Shown here piece by piece: positions 44,436-53,168 of a stretch of 64,000 bases of DNA. The notes beneath the pieces were generated by a model. That model did no database searches and was not told where the DNA came from. It was given only the letters and a program-made list of their open reading frames with translations. The position numbers and the translations under genes are program-made. How positions within the stretch are numbered: position 1 is the first letter of the stretch; every line of letters starts with the position of its first letter. The stretch comes from Pseudomonadota bacterium (GTDB lineage Bacteria; Myxococcota; Myxococcia; Myxococcales; Myxococcaceae), in contig JAFAFL010000066.1 in NCBI GenBank assembly GCA_023423535.1, positions 28,001 to 92,000 of the forward strand. The letters run 5' to 3'.

Positions 44436-45184
44436 ACGCGCGGGTGCGCAAGGTGCGGCTCGACGTGCTCGTGCACGAGCGCGGGCTCGCCGAGTCGCGT
44501 GCGAAGGCGCAGGCGCTGATCCTCGCCGGTCAGGTCGTCGTCGGTGACCAGCGGGTGGACAAGCCGGGCGCGCAGATCCCTGAAGACGCCGAGTTGCGCT
44601 TGAAGGGCGAGGTGCTCCCCTACGTCTCGCGCGGCGGGCTGAAGCTGAAGGGCGCGCTGGATCACTTCTCGTTGAACGAGCGGGTTCGCGGAGCGGTGTG
44701 CGCGGACATCGGCGCGTCCACCGGCGGGTTCACCGACTGCCTGCTGCAGGAGGGCGCGGCGAGGGTGCACGCCATCGACGTGGGCTACGGGCAGCTGCAC
44801 GAGAAGCTGCGCGTGGACCCTCGCGTCATCTCCCGCGAGCGCGTCAACGCCCGCCACCTCACCGACGAAGACCTCCCCGAGCCGGTGGACATCGTCGTCA
44901 TCGACGTGAGCTTCATCTCGCTGACGCAGGTGCTGCCGTCGGTGCTGCCGAAGCTGCGAGAGGGCGGACTGCTCGTCGCGCTGGTGAAGCCGCAGTTCGA
45001 GGTCGGCCGCGAGAACGTGGGGAAGGGCGGGGTCGTGCGCGACGAGGCCGCGCGGCAGGACGCGATCGACCGCATCCGCGCCTTCGTCGGCGAGCACGGC
45101 CTGCGCGTGGATGGGGTGGTGGACTCGCAGATCACCGGCCCGGCCGGGAACCGCGAGGCGCTGCTGGTGGCCACGCGGCCATAG
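44432..45184 (+). CDS. tlyA: TlyA family rRNA 2'-O-methyltransferase (S4 plus FtsJ-like)
   Basis: The 250-residue protein has an N-terminal S4 RNA-binding domain (RLDVLVHERGLAESRAKAQA) and an FtsJ-type methyltransferase domain (CADIGASTGGFTDCLLQEGA, IDVGYGQLHEKLR, VKPQFEVGRENVGKGGVVRD). TlyA enzymes methylate ribosomal RNA and are often annotated as hemolysins. GTG 44432 overlaps the dxs stop. Confidence 0.93.
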   Translation: MNARVRKVRLDVLVHERGLAESRAKAQALILAGQVVVGDQRVDKPGAQIPEDAELRLKGEVLPYVSRGGLKLKGALDHFSLNERVRGAVCADIGASTGGFTDCLLQEGAARVHAIDVGYGQLHEKLRVDPRVISRERVNARHLTDEDLPEPVDIVVIDVSFISLTQVLPSVLPKLREGGLLVALVKPQFEVGRENVGKGGVVRDEAARQDAIDRIRAFVGEHGLRVDGVVDSQITGPAGNREALLVATRP

Positions 45185-45257
45185 CGTCGCGTCGGCCTGC
45201 TGCGCGGGCGCCTGGCCTCGGAGGACGTCGAGCTGCCCATGCTAGAAGGGCGGCCGA

Positions 45258-47411
45258 ATGCGTTCTTTGACACCCACACACCGGCTGCTCATCGCTTCGG
45301 TGCTGTGTGTTGCAGGCGGCGGCGCGGCCCTCGCGATGGCGCTCGCGCAGCCCTCCCTCGGACTCACCCTCCAGGCCGACTTCGAGCGCGATGAGATCGT
45401 CGTCATCGCGGCGAGCGGGCCCTCCTCCTCGGCGGTATTCGCGGGCGAGCGACTGGTGTCGGTCGGTGGAATGCCCGAGCGGCTGGAGGCCCGGGACCTC
45501 ATCGAGGAGCCGGACTTCTTCGACCGCTACGAGGAGATGGACGCCTTCTTCGCGCGGCAGACCGTCCTCGCCGCGGCGCTGCGCGCGGAGGAGGTCGAGC
45601 TGCGGCTGGACGGAGCGAACGGCATCCGCTCGGTGCGCGTTCGTCCTCAGCACTCGCGGCCGCTCTCGTCGCTGCCGCCGGTGTTCTGGTTTCAGCTCTT
45701 CGCGGGTGGGGCCGGCTTCCTCGTCGGCGCGTGGGTGTTCTCGCTTCGTCCCAAAGACGTGGGCGTTCGCTGCTTCGCCGTGATGAGCGCCATGTTTCCG
45801 CTCTTCACCGTGCCGGCGGCGATCTACAGCACCCGGGAGCTCGCGCTCGATGGCGCCCTGTTCCGCGTCCTCTCCTCCCTCAATCACGCCGGTGCGCTCC
45901 TCTATGGCGCGGGGCTGGTGGCGCTGTTCCTCTGCTTTCCCCGCCCTCTGGTTCGCCCGCGATGGCTCTGGGTTCTGGCGATCGCGATCCCCGCCTGGCT
46001 CCTCGCGGACATCTTCCGCTGGGCCCCGGACCAGGACTGGGGCTACCGGATCGCCGTCTCCGCCGAGATGCTCACCGCGGTGGTCCTCGGTGCGGTGCAG
46101 TGGCGGAAGACCCGGGGAGACGTGCTCGCCCGCGCGACGCTGCGCTGGTTCTCGCTCTCGATGCTGGTCGGCTCGGGGCTGTTCATCGCCACCACCGTCG
46201 GCTCGAGTCTGTTCGGCATGTTCCCGCCCCTGGCGCAGGGCTATGCCTTCGGCTTCTTCCTCCTGATGGACGTGGGCCTCGCGTTGGGGCTTCGCCGCTA
46301 CCGGTTGTTCGAGCTGGACGAGTGGGCTTTCCGCATCCTGCTGTGGTGCGGCGGTGCGGTGGCGCTCTTCGTGCTGGATGGGGCGCTCCTCGTCCTGCTT
46401 CACCTGCAGCCGGACCTCGCCCTGGGACTGGCGCTCATGCTCGCGGGCTTTCTGTATCTCCCCCTGCGCAGCCTCCTCTTTCGACGGCTCCTCGCGCGCC
46501 GCGCGGTGGACCTCAACGCGTTGTTTCCCCGGGTGCTGGAGGTCTCGTTCGCCCCGACCGACTCGGAGCGCGAACGCTGCTGGCGGGCGCTGTGGCAGCA
46601 GGTGTTCGACCCGCTCCACGTCGAGCCGCACGCCACCGGGACCCCCGAGGACGTCACCGCGTTCGAGGACGGCCTCTGCCTCGAGGTTCCGTCCACGGGC
46701 GCAGCGAAGGCCCTCGTGCTTCGCTACCCCTGGCAGGGAAAGGGCCTCTTCGGACCGCGCCAGGTGGAGCTCGCACGGCAGCTGCTCGCGCTCTTGCGTC
46801 ACGCGGACGGAAGCCGCGCCGCCTATGAGCGAGGTGTACGGGAGGAGCGCCAGCGCATCGCCGCGGATCTCCACGACGACGTGGGCGCGCGGCTCCTGTC
46901 TGCGCTCAACGAAGGGGAACTCGACCTCACCCGGGCCCGCGTTCGACAGGCGATGGGGGACATCCGCTCGATCATCGGCGCGCTGGTGGGGCAGCGGGTC
47001 TCTCTGGAGGACGCGCTGGCGGACCTGCGCCACGAGACCGCCGAGCGGCTGCAGGCGGCGGGGATCGCGCTGGTCTGGCCGGTGGATAGCCCGGAGTTCG
47101 GCGCCTGCCAGCTGGATGCATCGGTGCACCGGCACCTGCGTTCGATGGTGCGGGAGCTCACCTCCAACGCCATCCGCCACTCTCGGGCGGGCACGTTGAC
47201 GGTCGAGGCGCGGCGCGAGGCGAAGGCGCTGCTGGTGCAGATCTCCGATGATGGGGTGGGCTTCGGCGCGCAGGCCGGAGAGGGACACGGGCTTGCGAAC
47301 CTGCAGCGCCGGGCGGAGCGCGCGGGCGGAAGCGCCAGCCTGCAGCCGGGGACGTCGTTGACGCAGGTGGCGTTGCGGCTCCCGATCCTCGCCGGTGGGC
47401 CCTCCGCGTGA
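45258..47411 (+). CDS. Multi-pass sensor histidine kinase (NarX/DegS-like HisKA_3) with PDZ-like N-terminus
   Basis: The 717-residue protein has an N-terminal helix, a periplasmic region of about 110 residues with a PDZ-like look (IVVIAASGPSSSAVFAGERL, VSVGGMPERL), then about eight membrane helices to residue 415. The kinase end has HisKA_3 (ERQRIAADLHDDVGARLLSA) and HATPase (ELTSNAIRHSRAGTLTVEAR, DDGVGFG, GHGLANLQRRAERAGG). It overlaps its LuxR-type regulator by 4 bases, so the two form a pair. Confidence 0.9.
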   Translation: MRSLTPTHRLLIASVLCVAGGGAALAMALAQPSLGLTLQADFERDEIVVIAASGPSSSAVFAGERLVSVGGMPERLEARDLIEEPDFFDRYEEMDAFFARQTVLAAALRAEEVELRLDGANGIRSVRVRPQHSRPLSSLPPVFWFQLFAGGAGFLVGAWVFSLRPKDVGVRCFAVMSAMFPLFTVPAAIYSTRELALDGALFRVLSSLNHAGALLYGAGLVALFLCFPRPLVRPRWLWVLAIAIPAWLLADIFRWAPDQDWGYRIAVSAEMLTAVVLGAVQWRKTRGDVLARATLRWFSLSMLVGSGLFIATTVGSSLFGMFPPLAQGYAFGFFLLMDVGLALGLRRYRLFELDEWAFRILLWCGGAVALFVLDGALLVLLHLQPDLALGLALMLAGFLYLPLRSLLFRRLLARRAVDLNALFPRVLEVSFAPTDSERERCWRALWQQVFDPLHVEPHATGTPEDVTAFEDGLCLEVPSTGAAKALVLRYPWQGKGLFGPRQVELARQLLALLRHADGSRAAYERGVREERQRIAADLHDDVGARLLSALNEGELDLTRARVRQAMGDIRSIIGALVGQRVSLEDALADLRHETAERLQAAGIALVWPVDSPEFGACQLDASVHRHLRSMVRELTSNAIRHSRAGTLTVEARREAKALLVQISDDGVGFGAQAGEGHGLANLQRRAERAGGSASLQPGTSLTQVALRLPILAGGPSA

Positions 47412-48052
47412 GCGCGGCGACGGTGCTCCTGGTGGAGGACTCGCTGGACTTTCAGGAGCGGTTGGCGGCGGTCCTGCGTGAAGCGTACGGGGCGGACGCG
47501 GTCGAGGTCGCCTCGGATTGCGCCTCCGCGCGCACGGCGTTGCGGCGCCTGCCGGCATTGCGTCTGGCGATCGTGGATCTCGGGCTGCCGGACGGGGAGG
47601 GGACCTCGCTGCTCCACGCGATGTCCGAGAGCCACCCGGAGGCGCTCCGCGTGGTGGCGACGATCTTCGACGACGACGAGCACCTCTTTGGCGCGCTGTC
47701 CGCAGGGGCGAACGGCTACCTCCTCAAGGATCTGGCACCGGAGGCGTGGATCCGCCACCTGCGGCAGCTCGAGGCCGGGATGCCGCCGCTCTCACCGTCG
47801 ATCGCGCGGCGGGTGTTGGCGCACTTTCGCACTGCTGCTCCGGCAACGGGCAGCACCTCCGCCGCGCTGACGCCACGCGAGCTGGAGGTGCTCGGCCTCA
47901 TCGGCCGGGGCCTCACGTTGATCGAGGCGGCGCGGGTGCTGGGCTGCGCCGAGAGCACCGTGGCCAGCCACACGAAGGCCATCTACCGGAAGCTCGACAT
48001 CTCTTCCCGCGCGGAGGCCGCACTGGAGGCGGCGCGCCGCGGCCTGACCTGA
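47408..48052 (+). CDS. LuxR/NarL-family response regulator
   Basis: The 214-residue protein has a receiver domain (VEDSLDF, phosphoacceptor D57 in AIVDLGLPDGEG, GYLLKDLAPE) and a GerE/LuxR DNA-binding domain (LTPRELEVLGLIGRGLTLIE, AARVLGCAESTVASHTKAIY). GTG 47408 overlaps the kinase stop. It should control genes in answer to the kinase just upstream. Confidence 0.94.
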   Translation: MSAATVLLVEDSLDFQERLAAVLREAYGADAVEVASDCASARTALRRLPALRLAIVDLGLPDGEGTSLLHAMSESHPEALRVVATIFDDDEHLFGALSAGANGYLLKDLAPEAWIRHLRQLEAGMPPLSPSIARRVLAHFRTAAPATGSTSAALTPRELEVLGLIGRGLTLIEAARVLGCAESTVASHTKAIYRKLDISSRAEAALEAARRGLT

Positions 48053-48074
48053 AGTCCCGAGCTTCATTGGGACT
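48053..48074 (+). terminator. Weak hairpin after the LuxR regulator
   Basis: AGTCCC (48053-48058) pairs with GGGACT (48069-48074) across a 10-base loop, directly after the stop. The stem is only 6 bp and there is no T-run. Confidence 0.3.
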
Positions 48075-48144
48075 GCGCGAGGCCCCCCGCCGGCAACGTC
48101 ACCGGCCTCGCCAAAAGATCATTCGAAGATCGCGCTCGGTCCCA

Positions 48145-48525
48145 TCAGGGATCGACCACGTCGCCGTCACACATCAGGTCCACGTCGTCGCGACTCTCGA
48201 CGACCGTGATCCCCTCTTCGTTCGCCGGGCTGCGGTAGTACCAGTCGATGGCGCTGGTGCCGTCCGGAAGCGCTCCCTCGTCGCACCCGGCGACCATGTC
48301 CTCGCGCGGGCACTCCCCCTCAATGGGGTTGGCGCCCGCGGTCCTGCACGCGGCAAGGAAGGACTGGACCGAGCCCGGGGTGCTGCTGCGCATCTCCTGG
48401 CAGCGTGGCTCGGGGCCGTTGCTCGAGCCCTGGCGGTAGTCGCAGGCGCCCACGTTGCTGCCACCACAGCCCCAGGCGAGCGAGGCGAGGACCAGACAAG
48501 CGGAGGAGAGGATTCGCAGGTGCAT
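48145..48525 (-). CDS. Hypothetical Cys-rich lipoprotein
   Basis: The 126-residue protein has a lipobox (LASLAWGC) and six or so further cysteines in the mature part (GACDY, PRCQEM, AACRTAG, GECPRED, AGCDEG, LMCDGD). No family was recognised. The ATG at 48525 starts the signal peptide; a longer open frame upstream is unsupported. A GAGACAATG element lies 34 bases before it, as upstream of the DUF4091 gene. Confidence 0.65.
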   Translation of the reverse strand: MHLRILSSACLVLASLAWGCGGSNVGACDYRQGSSNGPEPRCQEMRSSTPGSVQSFLAACRTAGANPIEGECPREDMVAGCDEGALPDGTSAIDWYYRSPANEEGITVVESRDDVDLMCDGDVVDP

Positions 48526-48630
48526 GGGTCGGTCGTTTGCGTCGTGGGTGTCCGCGTACATTGTCTCTGCTTCCGCCGCGCGTCACTCCCCCGAACAGGG
48601 GAGGGCGCAGCCCCCCATCGTCGGCCAGGT

Positions 48631-49341
48631 CTACGGCGTGATCGCGACCACCCGAGCGCCCGCACACAGCGGCTCGTGCGCGAGCACGTCCGCGATGCGC
48701 GCCTTCAGCTCCGCCGCGGTCGTGCCGTACAAGTAGAGCGCCGTCTCCGTGGGACCGGTCCACCACGACTCGACGGCACCGATGCCCTCGAGGCGCTGGT
48801 TGAGCCTGTCGATGAGCACGTTGACGTCGGAGGTCTCGTAGACCTCGTCGCCGAGATTCACGCCATCGAGGTAGACGGCGATGCCTTCGCGCTTGCCGAA
48901 GGGGATCTCGCGCACCTTCCCCTTCTCCTCGTAGCGGAGGAGCGAGCCCTTCGGTGCGCCGCGCGCCTCCAGCTCGCGAATGACGAGCGGAATCGAATCG
49001 TCGAGGTCCGTCAGGTAGAGCGCGACGTCGATGTAGATGATCTCGCCGCCCTTCTCCGTGAGGGTGCCGCCGCCATCCGCCTTGCCGAGGCCGCGACGGG
49101 TCAGCAGCTCATGCAGCGGGTGCTCGTAGCGCTCGCCGCGATCGATGGGCTGGAGCTTGTGGTTGAGCTGCGCGGTAACGGCGATGGGCTCTGATGCCCC
49201 GAACGACATCCCCGCCATCCTCGCGAAGCGATACGCGAGCCCGCCAAAGGAGATGAGCGCGACGAGCGTGCCCACGACGACGATGAGGACGACGCGAGTT
49301 GCAGGCTTCTCAGGGCTGGCCACGGCGACGTCGTAACGCAT
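48631..49341 (-). CDS. Hypothetical protein with one N-terminal membrane helix
   Basis: The 236-residue protein has a membrane helix (RVVLIVVVGTLVALISFGGL) and a soluble domain with no clear family. GGEIIYIDVALYLTDLDDSI and GIAVYLDGVNLGDEVYETSD suggest an alpha/beta fold. Its start (ATG 49341) overlaps the end of the upstream small membrane protein gene by 32 bases, so the two are in one transcript. The function is unknown. Confidence 0.75.
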   Translation of the reverse strand: MRYDVAVASPEKPATRVVLIVVVGTLVALISFGGLAYRFARMAGMSFGASEPIAVTAQLNHKLQPIDRGERYEHPLHELLTRRGLGKADGGGTLTEKGGEIIYIDVALYLTDLDDSIPLVIRELEARGAPKGSLLRYEEKGKVREIPFGKREGIAVYLDGVNLGDEVYETSDVNVLIDRLNQRLEGIGAVESWWTGPTETALYLYGTTAAELKARIADVLAHEPLCAGARVVAITP

Positions 49342-49591
49342 CCCAGGCAGTTGCCGCCAGCAACGGAGCGGTGCCCGGATCCACCAGCAAGGGCGCCCAC
49401 CACCAAGCCTGCAGCCACGCTGACGGAGCCACCAACATGGCCAGCAGTCCAGCCAGGCCACCCAGTACTGGCACTTGCGATGAGCCCTTCTTCGAGATCA
49501 GCCAACGCAAGATGAGTCCGAAGTTCCCGAGCGTGACGGCCGCGGAGATCACCGCCAGGAGACCTGCCGCGACCCAGCGAAGCTCAGTCAC
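49310..49591 (-). CDS. Small hypothetical membrane protein
   Basis: The 93-residue protein has two or three membrane helices (WVAAGLLAVISAAVTLGNFG, LGGLAGLLAMLVAPSAWLQA, then a short hydrophobic end). GTG 49591 overlaps the stop of the upstream lipoprotein gene as GTGA, which supports it as a real gene inside a longer open frame. Its 3' end overlaps the next gene by 32 bases. Confidence 0.65.
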   Translation of the reverse strand: MTELRWVAAGLLAVISAAVTLGNFGLILRWLISKKGSSQVPVLGGLAGLLAMLVAPSAWLQAWWWAPLLVDPGTAPLLAATAWDALRRRRGQP

Positions 49592-50235
49592 GGCGTCGGA
49601 GTTGTGCCGGCCTCGGGGGCGGACGTCCGCTGCTTCACCGGGATCGGCGGAGGTGGGCTCACCAACTGCAGCGAGGTCAGAAACTCCTCGATGTGCGGCG
49701 CACCGATGCTCGGGTTGTAGAGGACCAGCAGCGTGTACAGCCGCGGCCCGACCATGAAGTGGCGCCCACGCACCTCGCCGACGGGCGAACTCACGGTGAA
49801 ATCGCGGCCCGGATAACCGTCGAGGGTGATCAACTCGCGACGCGTCACCTGACCCTTGAGCTGATTCCTGAGGCCCTCCTCGGCTTCGTTCAGGAAAGCT
49901 TCCGCCGGACGCGACGCAACGATCTTCTCGGGGTAGTCGGCGGTGCTGATTGAGTAGATCACGCCGTCCACCTGGCGCGTCCAGGCCGCGGTGGCGACGT
50001 CTCCCGCGGGAATCGTCACCTTGTTGCGGATCGGCTCCGGCGGCGGGCCCGGCATCCTCACCTCGAAGCCCTCTTCGGCTGCGACGCGCGTCAGCTCGGC
50101 CGCGTCCGGTGTCTCTGGCGCGGATGACTCCTCGTACTCGGCATCTTCTTCTTCTTCTTCGATGAGGGGCTTCTGCGACGCGCAGGCTGCGGTGAGTGTG
50201 AGCGCGCCGAGGACGATCCACTTGATGGGTCTCAA
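49588..50235 (-). CDS. Hypothetical lipoprotein with acidic N-terminus
   Basis: The 215-residue protein has a lipobox (LTLTAAC), a run of Glu and Asp (IEEEEEDAEYEES), then a domain with ISTADYPEKIVASRPAEAFL, RRELITLDGYPGRDFTVSSP and GRHFMVGPRLYTLLVLY. This pattern is typical of myxobacterial lipoproteins without known role. It is the first of three overlapping genes running to 48631. Confidence 0.7.
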   Translation of the reverse strand: MRPIKWIVLGALTLTAACASQKPLIEEEEEDAEYEESSAPETPDAAELTRVAAEEGFEVRMPGPPPEPIRNKVTIPAGDVATAAWTRQVDGVIYSISTADYPEKIVASRPAEAFLNEAEEGLRNQLKGQVTRRELITLDGYPGRDFTVSSPVGEVRGRHFMVGPRLYTLLVLYNPSIGAPHIEEFLTSLQLVSPPPPIPVKQRTSAPEAGTTPTP

Positions 50236-50367
50236 GATGGAGACGGTTCTATCGAATGGCCTTCGCCGAGGCGACGCGTCCTCTCGCCCGGCAGGGGAGG
50301 CTCCCGGAGGGGACGGGCGCTCGGGTCGTCCCGGCGCCGCCCCCTCCGCAGCGCAACTACTGGTGCG

Positions 50368-52233
50368 CTACCGGAACCGGTTGGGCCCCTTGTTCGTCGG
50401 CTTGCCCTTGCCCTTGCCCGGCTTGGGCGCGGGCTCCGTCGGCGTCGGTTCGGTCGGAGTCGGCTCCGTCGGAGTCGGCGTCGGCGTCGGATTCGGAGTC
50501 GGCGCAGGCGGCGCCGTCCCGGTCAGCTGCGCCAGCCGCTGGGCCATGGCGGTGCGGGCGCTGCGCAGGCTCGCGGGGGACTGAATGGTCGAGTAGGCGT
50601 TGGGGAAGAGTCCGTCGACGAGGTTCCGGGCCCACGCACTGTCTCCGAGCTGGTCGAGCGCGTGGAGGTACTCGTAGTCCTCCATGCCCTCGCGGATCAT
50701 CTTCAGGCGGTACGAGGCCACCGGGATGTGGGTCGTCCCTCCGATGCGCGCCGGCGTGCCCGGATAGAGCAGGGTCCCGTCACCGTTTCCGCCGAACGCG
50801 AACACCGAGCTCCAGGCGTTGGACAGCCGGTAGGTGGTGTTCCAGTAGAGCTCGCCTCGGATGTCGTACTTGAAGGTGAGCCAGCTCATGGCGCGGTTCT
50901 GCACGCCGGACGCGTCGACCATGTAGCTCGGCCAGCCCGAGTAGTAGGCGCCGCCGATGATCTCGCACCCGTGGCTCATACAGCTCTGGTACCACCAGAG
51001 GTCGCGGGTGCTCTTGCCAGCGAGGAACGCGTCGTACTTCGCGCGCTGGTTCCCGCCATAGGTGCCGGTCCCCTTGTCGTGCATGTGGTTCACCACCGGG
51101 ACCAGCAGGTCGATGTGGTTCAGCACGTTGTTGCGGGTCGCCTCCTGCAGGCTGGTGGTGACGAGCGTGCGGAAGGCGGGGTCCGCCGCGTGCACTGCGG
51201 TGGCCCGGGTCGCGATGTCCGACCAGGCGCAGGTCGCCGGCGGCTCGTCGCACGTGTAGTGGTAGGTGCGAGGCAGCCAGCCCTTCTGGCGGAAGTGCTG
51301 CGCCCACGCGCCGTACTCCATCGCCCCCTCGCGCCAGATGTAGCGGACGCTGGTGGCCCGTGCGCCGGACAGCTGCATCCCCTGCGTGGCGGTGCCCTCG
51401 ATCAGGGGCGCGTAGTGGTTGTCGAAGCTGTTGGCCCAGTCGTAGGTGGTGCCGCCCACCGCGTTCGGGCCGGTGTAGACGAACTCGGAGGTGATCCGGT
51501 GGTCGAGCATGAACCGGGCGTAGAGCCCGTTCATGGAGCGGATCCCCGCGTCGTTCCCGCAGGCGCTGTAGGAGCCGTAGTGCGCGACGCAGGCTGCGTT
51601 CCACCCCATCCCGAAGGTGGAGGGCAGCGACGAGGTGCTGGGGAGGGTGAAGGCGTTGACCTCCAGCTGGATCGGCACCTGGACCTGCGCGCCGTTGGCG
51701 GTGACGGTGACGCGGCCGCTGTAGCTGCCCGGCGCGGTGCCCCGCGGAACGAAGAGGTCCACGAAGATGACGCGGTTCTCGCCCGCGGGGACGCTGAAGG
51801 GGAAGGCGTTGCGCTTCTCTCCCGCCACCGGGTCCACGTCGGGGATGAGCGGGTCGGGCCAGCGGCCGGTGGCCCCGTCCACGCTCGAGGGGGTCGTCAC
51901 GTCGAGGTAGCCGAGCCGGTAGAGCCGCACGTGGCCGGCGGCGATCGTCCCTGCCGGGCCGCTGAGCGCGCTCGCCACCGCGGACACGTTCGAGGCGCCC
52001 GTGGTGCCGCCGGCAACGACGATCTGGAAGGGCTCGAACTCGTTTCGCGCCGCGACGAGCTGGGCCGCCGGCAGGAGCGCCGGGGTCTGGGTGGGGCGCA
52101 CCTTCTGGGTGGCGTCCACGACGCCGATCACCGGGTTCGCCAGGGCGGCGGAACACCAGAGAGCCGGCAGTGCCAGCGCGGCGGTGAGAAGTCGTCGGAA
52201 GGGGCGTGACAGATTTGGGCCGTGATGACTCAT
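50368..52233 (-). CDS. DUF4091 domain secreted protein
   Basis: The 621-residue protein has a signal peptide (LTAALALPALWCSAALA), a beta-sandwich N-terminal part (VFVPRGTAPGSYSGRVTVTA-like strand region), and a large alpha/beta domain with HYTCDEPPATCAWSDIATRA and IREGMEDYEYLHALDQLGDS. The latter is the DUF4091 signature near the C-terminus, so it is probably a carbohydrate-active or glycoside hydrolase-like protein. The end has three PTPTE units and a basic GKGKGKP tail. ATG 52233 starts the signal peptide. Confidence 0.83.
   Translation of the reverse strand: MSHHGPNLSRPFRRLLTAALALPALWCSAALANPVIGVVDATQKVRPTQTPALLPAAQLVAARNEFEPFQIVVAGGTTGASNVSAVASALSGPAGTIAAGHVRLYRLGYLDVTTPSSVDGATGRWPDPLIPDVDPVAGEKRNAFPFSVPAGENRVIFVDLFVPRGTAPGSYSGRVTVTANGAQVQVPIQLEVNAFTLPSTSSLPSTFGMGWNAACVAHYGSYSACGNDAGIRSMNGLYARFMLDHRITSEFVYTGPNAVGGTTYDWANSFDNHYAPLIEGTATQGMQLSGARATSVRYIWREGAMEYGAWAQHFRQKGWLPRTYHYTCDEPPATCAWSDIATRATAVHAADPAFRTLVTTSLQEATRNNVLNHIDLLVPVVNHMHDKGTGTYGGNQRAKYDAFLAGKSTRDLWWYQSCMSHGCEIIGGAYYSGWPSYMVDASGVQNRAMSWLTFKYDIRGELYWNTTYRLSNAWSSVFAFGGNGDGTLLYPGTPARIGGTTHIPVASYRLKMIREGMEDYEYLHALDQLGDSAWARNLVDGLFPNAYSTIQSPASLRSARTAMAQRLAQLTGTAPPAPTPNPTPTPTPTEPTPTEPTPTEPAPKPGKGKGKPTNKGPNRFR
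50434..50478 (-). repeat. 15-bp tandem repeat encoding PTPTE x3
   Basis: Three 15-base units on the plus strand (CTCCGTCGGCGTCGG and near-copies) encode Pro-Thr-Pro-Thr-Glu in the linker before the basic C-terminus of the DUF4091 protein. Confidence 0.85.
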
Positions 52234-52250
52234 GGCCGCGATCTGTCTCG

Positions 52251-52335
52251 TGTTTCATTGTCTCAGGGGAGCTCTTACGAACTCGCTCCCTCTCGGCGCG
52301 GCCGCCCGGCCGGAGGGGAGGCGACACAGTGAAAC
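52251..52335. promoter_or_regulatory. Inverted repeat upstream of the DUF4091 gene
   Basis: TGTTTCATTGTCTC (52251-52264) and GACACAGTGAAACA (52322-52335) are inverted copies that match at 12 of 14 positions, 57 bases apart. The first copy read on the minus strand is GAGACAATGAAACA, with a possible extended -10 (TGAGACAAT) 23 bases before the start codon. Confidence 0.5.
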
Positions 52336-52395
52336 ATGTCGAAACGGTGTCTTCACCTCCGCCGCGGTCGTGCCGCTGACGACGATCGCCGTCGT

Positions 52396-52827
52396 CTACT
52401 CGCTGCAGCGCTCGGCGCAGGCGGCGGGGGCGGCGCCCGGGTCCACGAGGAGCTGGTTGAGGTAGGCCTCGCAGGACAGCTTGTCCCGGGCGTCCCGACA
52501 GTCATCCGCCTTGCTCAGGTCGAAGTCGGACGCGGTGGGCTGCCCCAGGTTGCCGCAGAGCTTCTCGTTGGTGTCGACCTCACTGCACGCCACGCCCTGC
52601 GCGCCCTGCGGCCGGAGCGGGTTGGCGTAGAGGAGCTCCTTGCAGTTGTCCTCGCTGGTGCCGAACGCCGCCTTGAACTGATCCGACTGCTTGACCTCGT
52701 CGCTCTGGCACTCGAACACCCGCTCGCAGACCTGATCCACGCCGCTGCGGCAGAGGGACTCCTGAGAGGGACAGCCGAACAGCATGAACGAACCCGCGAA
52801 GAGCGCGGCGATCCAGGGGCGTTGCAT
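52396..52827 (-). CDS. Hypothetical Cys-rich lipoprotein
   Basis: The 143-residue protein has a lipobox (AGSFMLFGC) and about ten cysteines in the mature part (SLCRSG, QVCERVFEC, DNCKEL, VACSEV, KLCGNL, DDCRDA, LSCEAY, AACAERCSE). The spacing is regular enough to suggest disulfide-linked helices. No named family was recognised. ATG 52827 starts the signal peptide. Confidence 0.72.
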   Translation of the reverse strand: MQRPWIAALFAGSFMLFGCPSQESLCRSGVDQVCERVFECQSDEVKQSDQFKAAFGTSEDNCKELLYANPLRPQGAQGVACSEVDTNEKLCGNLGQPTASDFDLSKADDCRDARDKLSCEAYLNQLLVDPGAAPAACAERCSE

Positions 52828-52982
52828 GGGGGTGACCTCCAGGCGGTGGACCGGGAAGCTGAGGTCCTGCCCTCCGATGAGAAACCTGATCCGCAGGGAG
52901 GCGCGTCCGGGCTCCGCACGCTGAGCGTCATCGCGCTGCAGGAACTTCCCCGTTCCGCCGCATCTTCGTCGAACATCGCGAC

Positions 52983-53156
52983 ATGCCCACGAAGAAGCCG
53001 GCCAAGGCCACCGCGAAGAAGACGGCGAAGCAGCCCGCGAAGAAGTCCGCAGCACAGACGAAGAAGGCGCCCGCGGAGAAGGCGGAGGGGGCGCGCAGCA
53101 AGCCGCCCTCCAACCCGTTCACCGGCGCGAAGAACCCGCGGCTCGACCGGCGCTGA
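52983..53156 (+). CDS. Small Lys/Ala-rich histone H1-like protein
   Basis: This encodes 57 residues beginning MPTKKPAKATAKKTAK, with repeated AKK and PAKK units, and ending PFTGAKNPRLDRR. The composition is that of histone H1-like or DNA-binding tails in GC-rich bacteria. No clear ribosome site precedes the ATG and the gene is short, but codon choice (AAG, GCC, GCG) is fully typical of a real gene. It lies between two minus-strand genes, 12 bases from the end of the TPM gene. Confidence 0.62.
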   Translation: MPTKKPAKATAKKTAKQPAKKSAAQTKKAPAEKAEGARSKPPSNPFTGAKNPRLDRR

Positions 53157-53168
53157 GCTCTTCACCTC

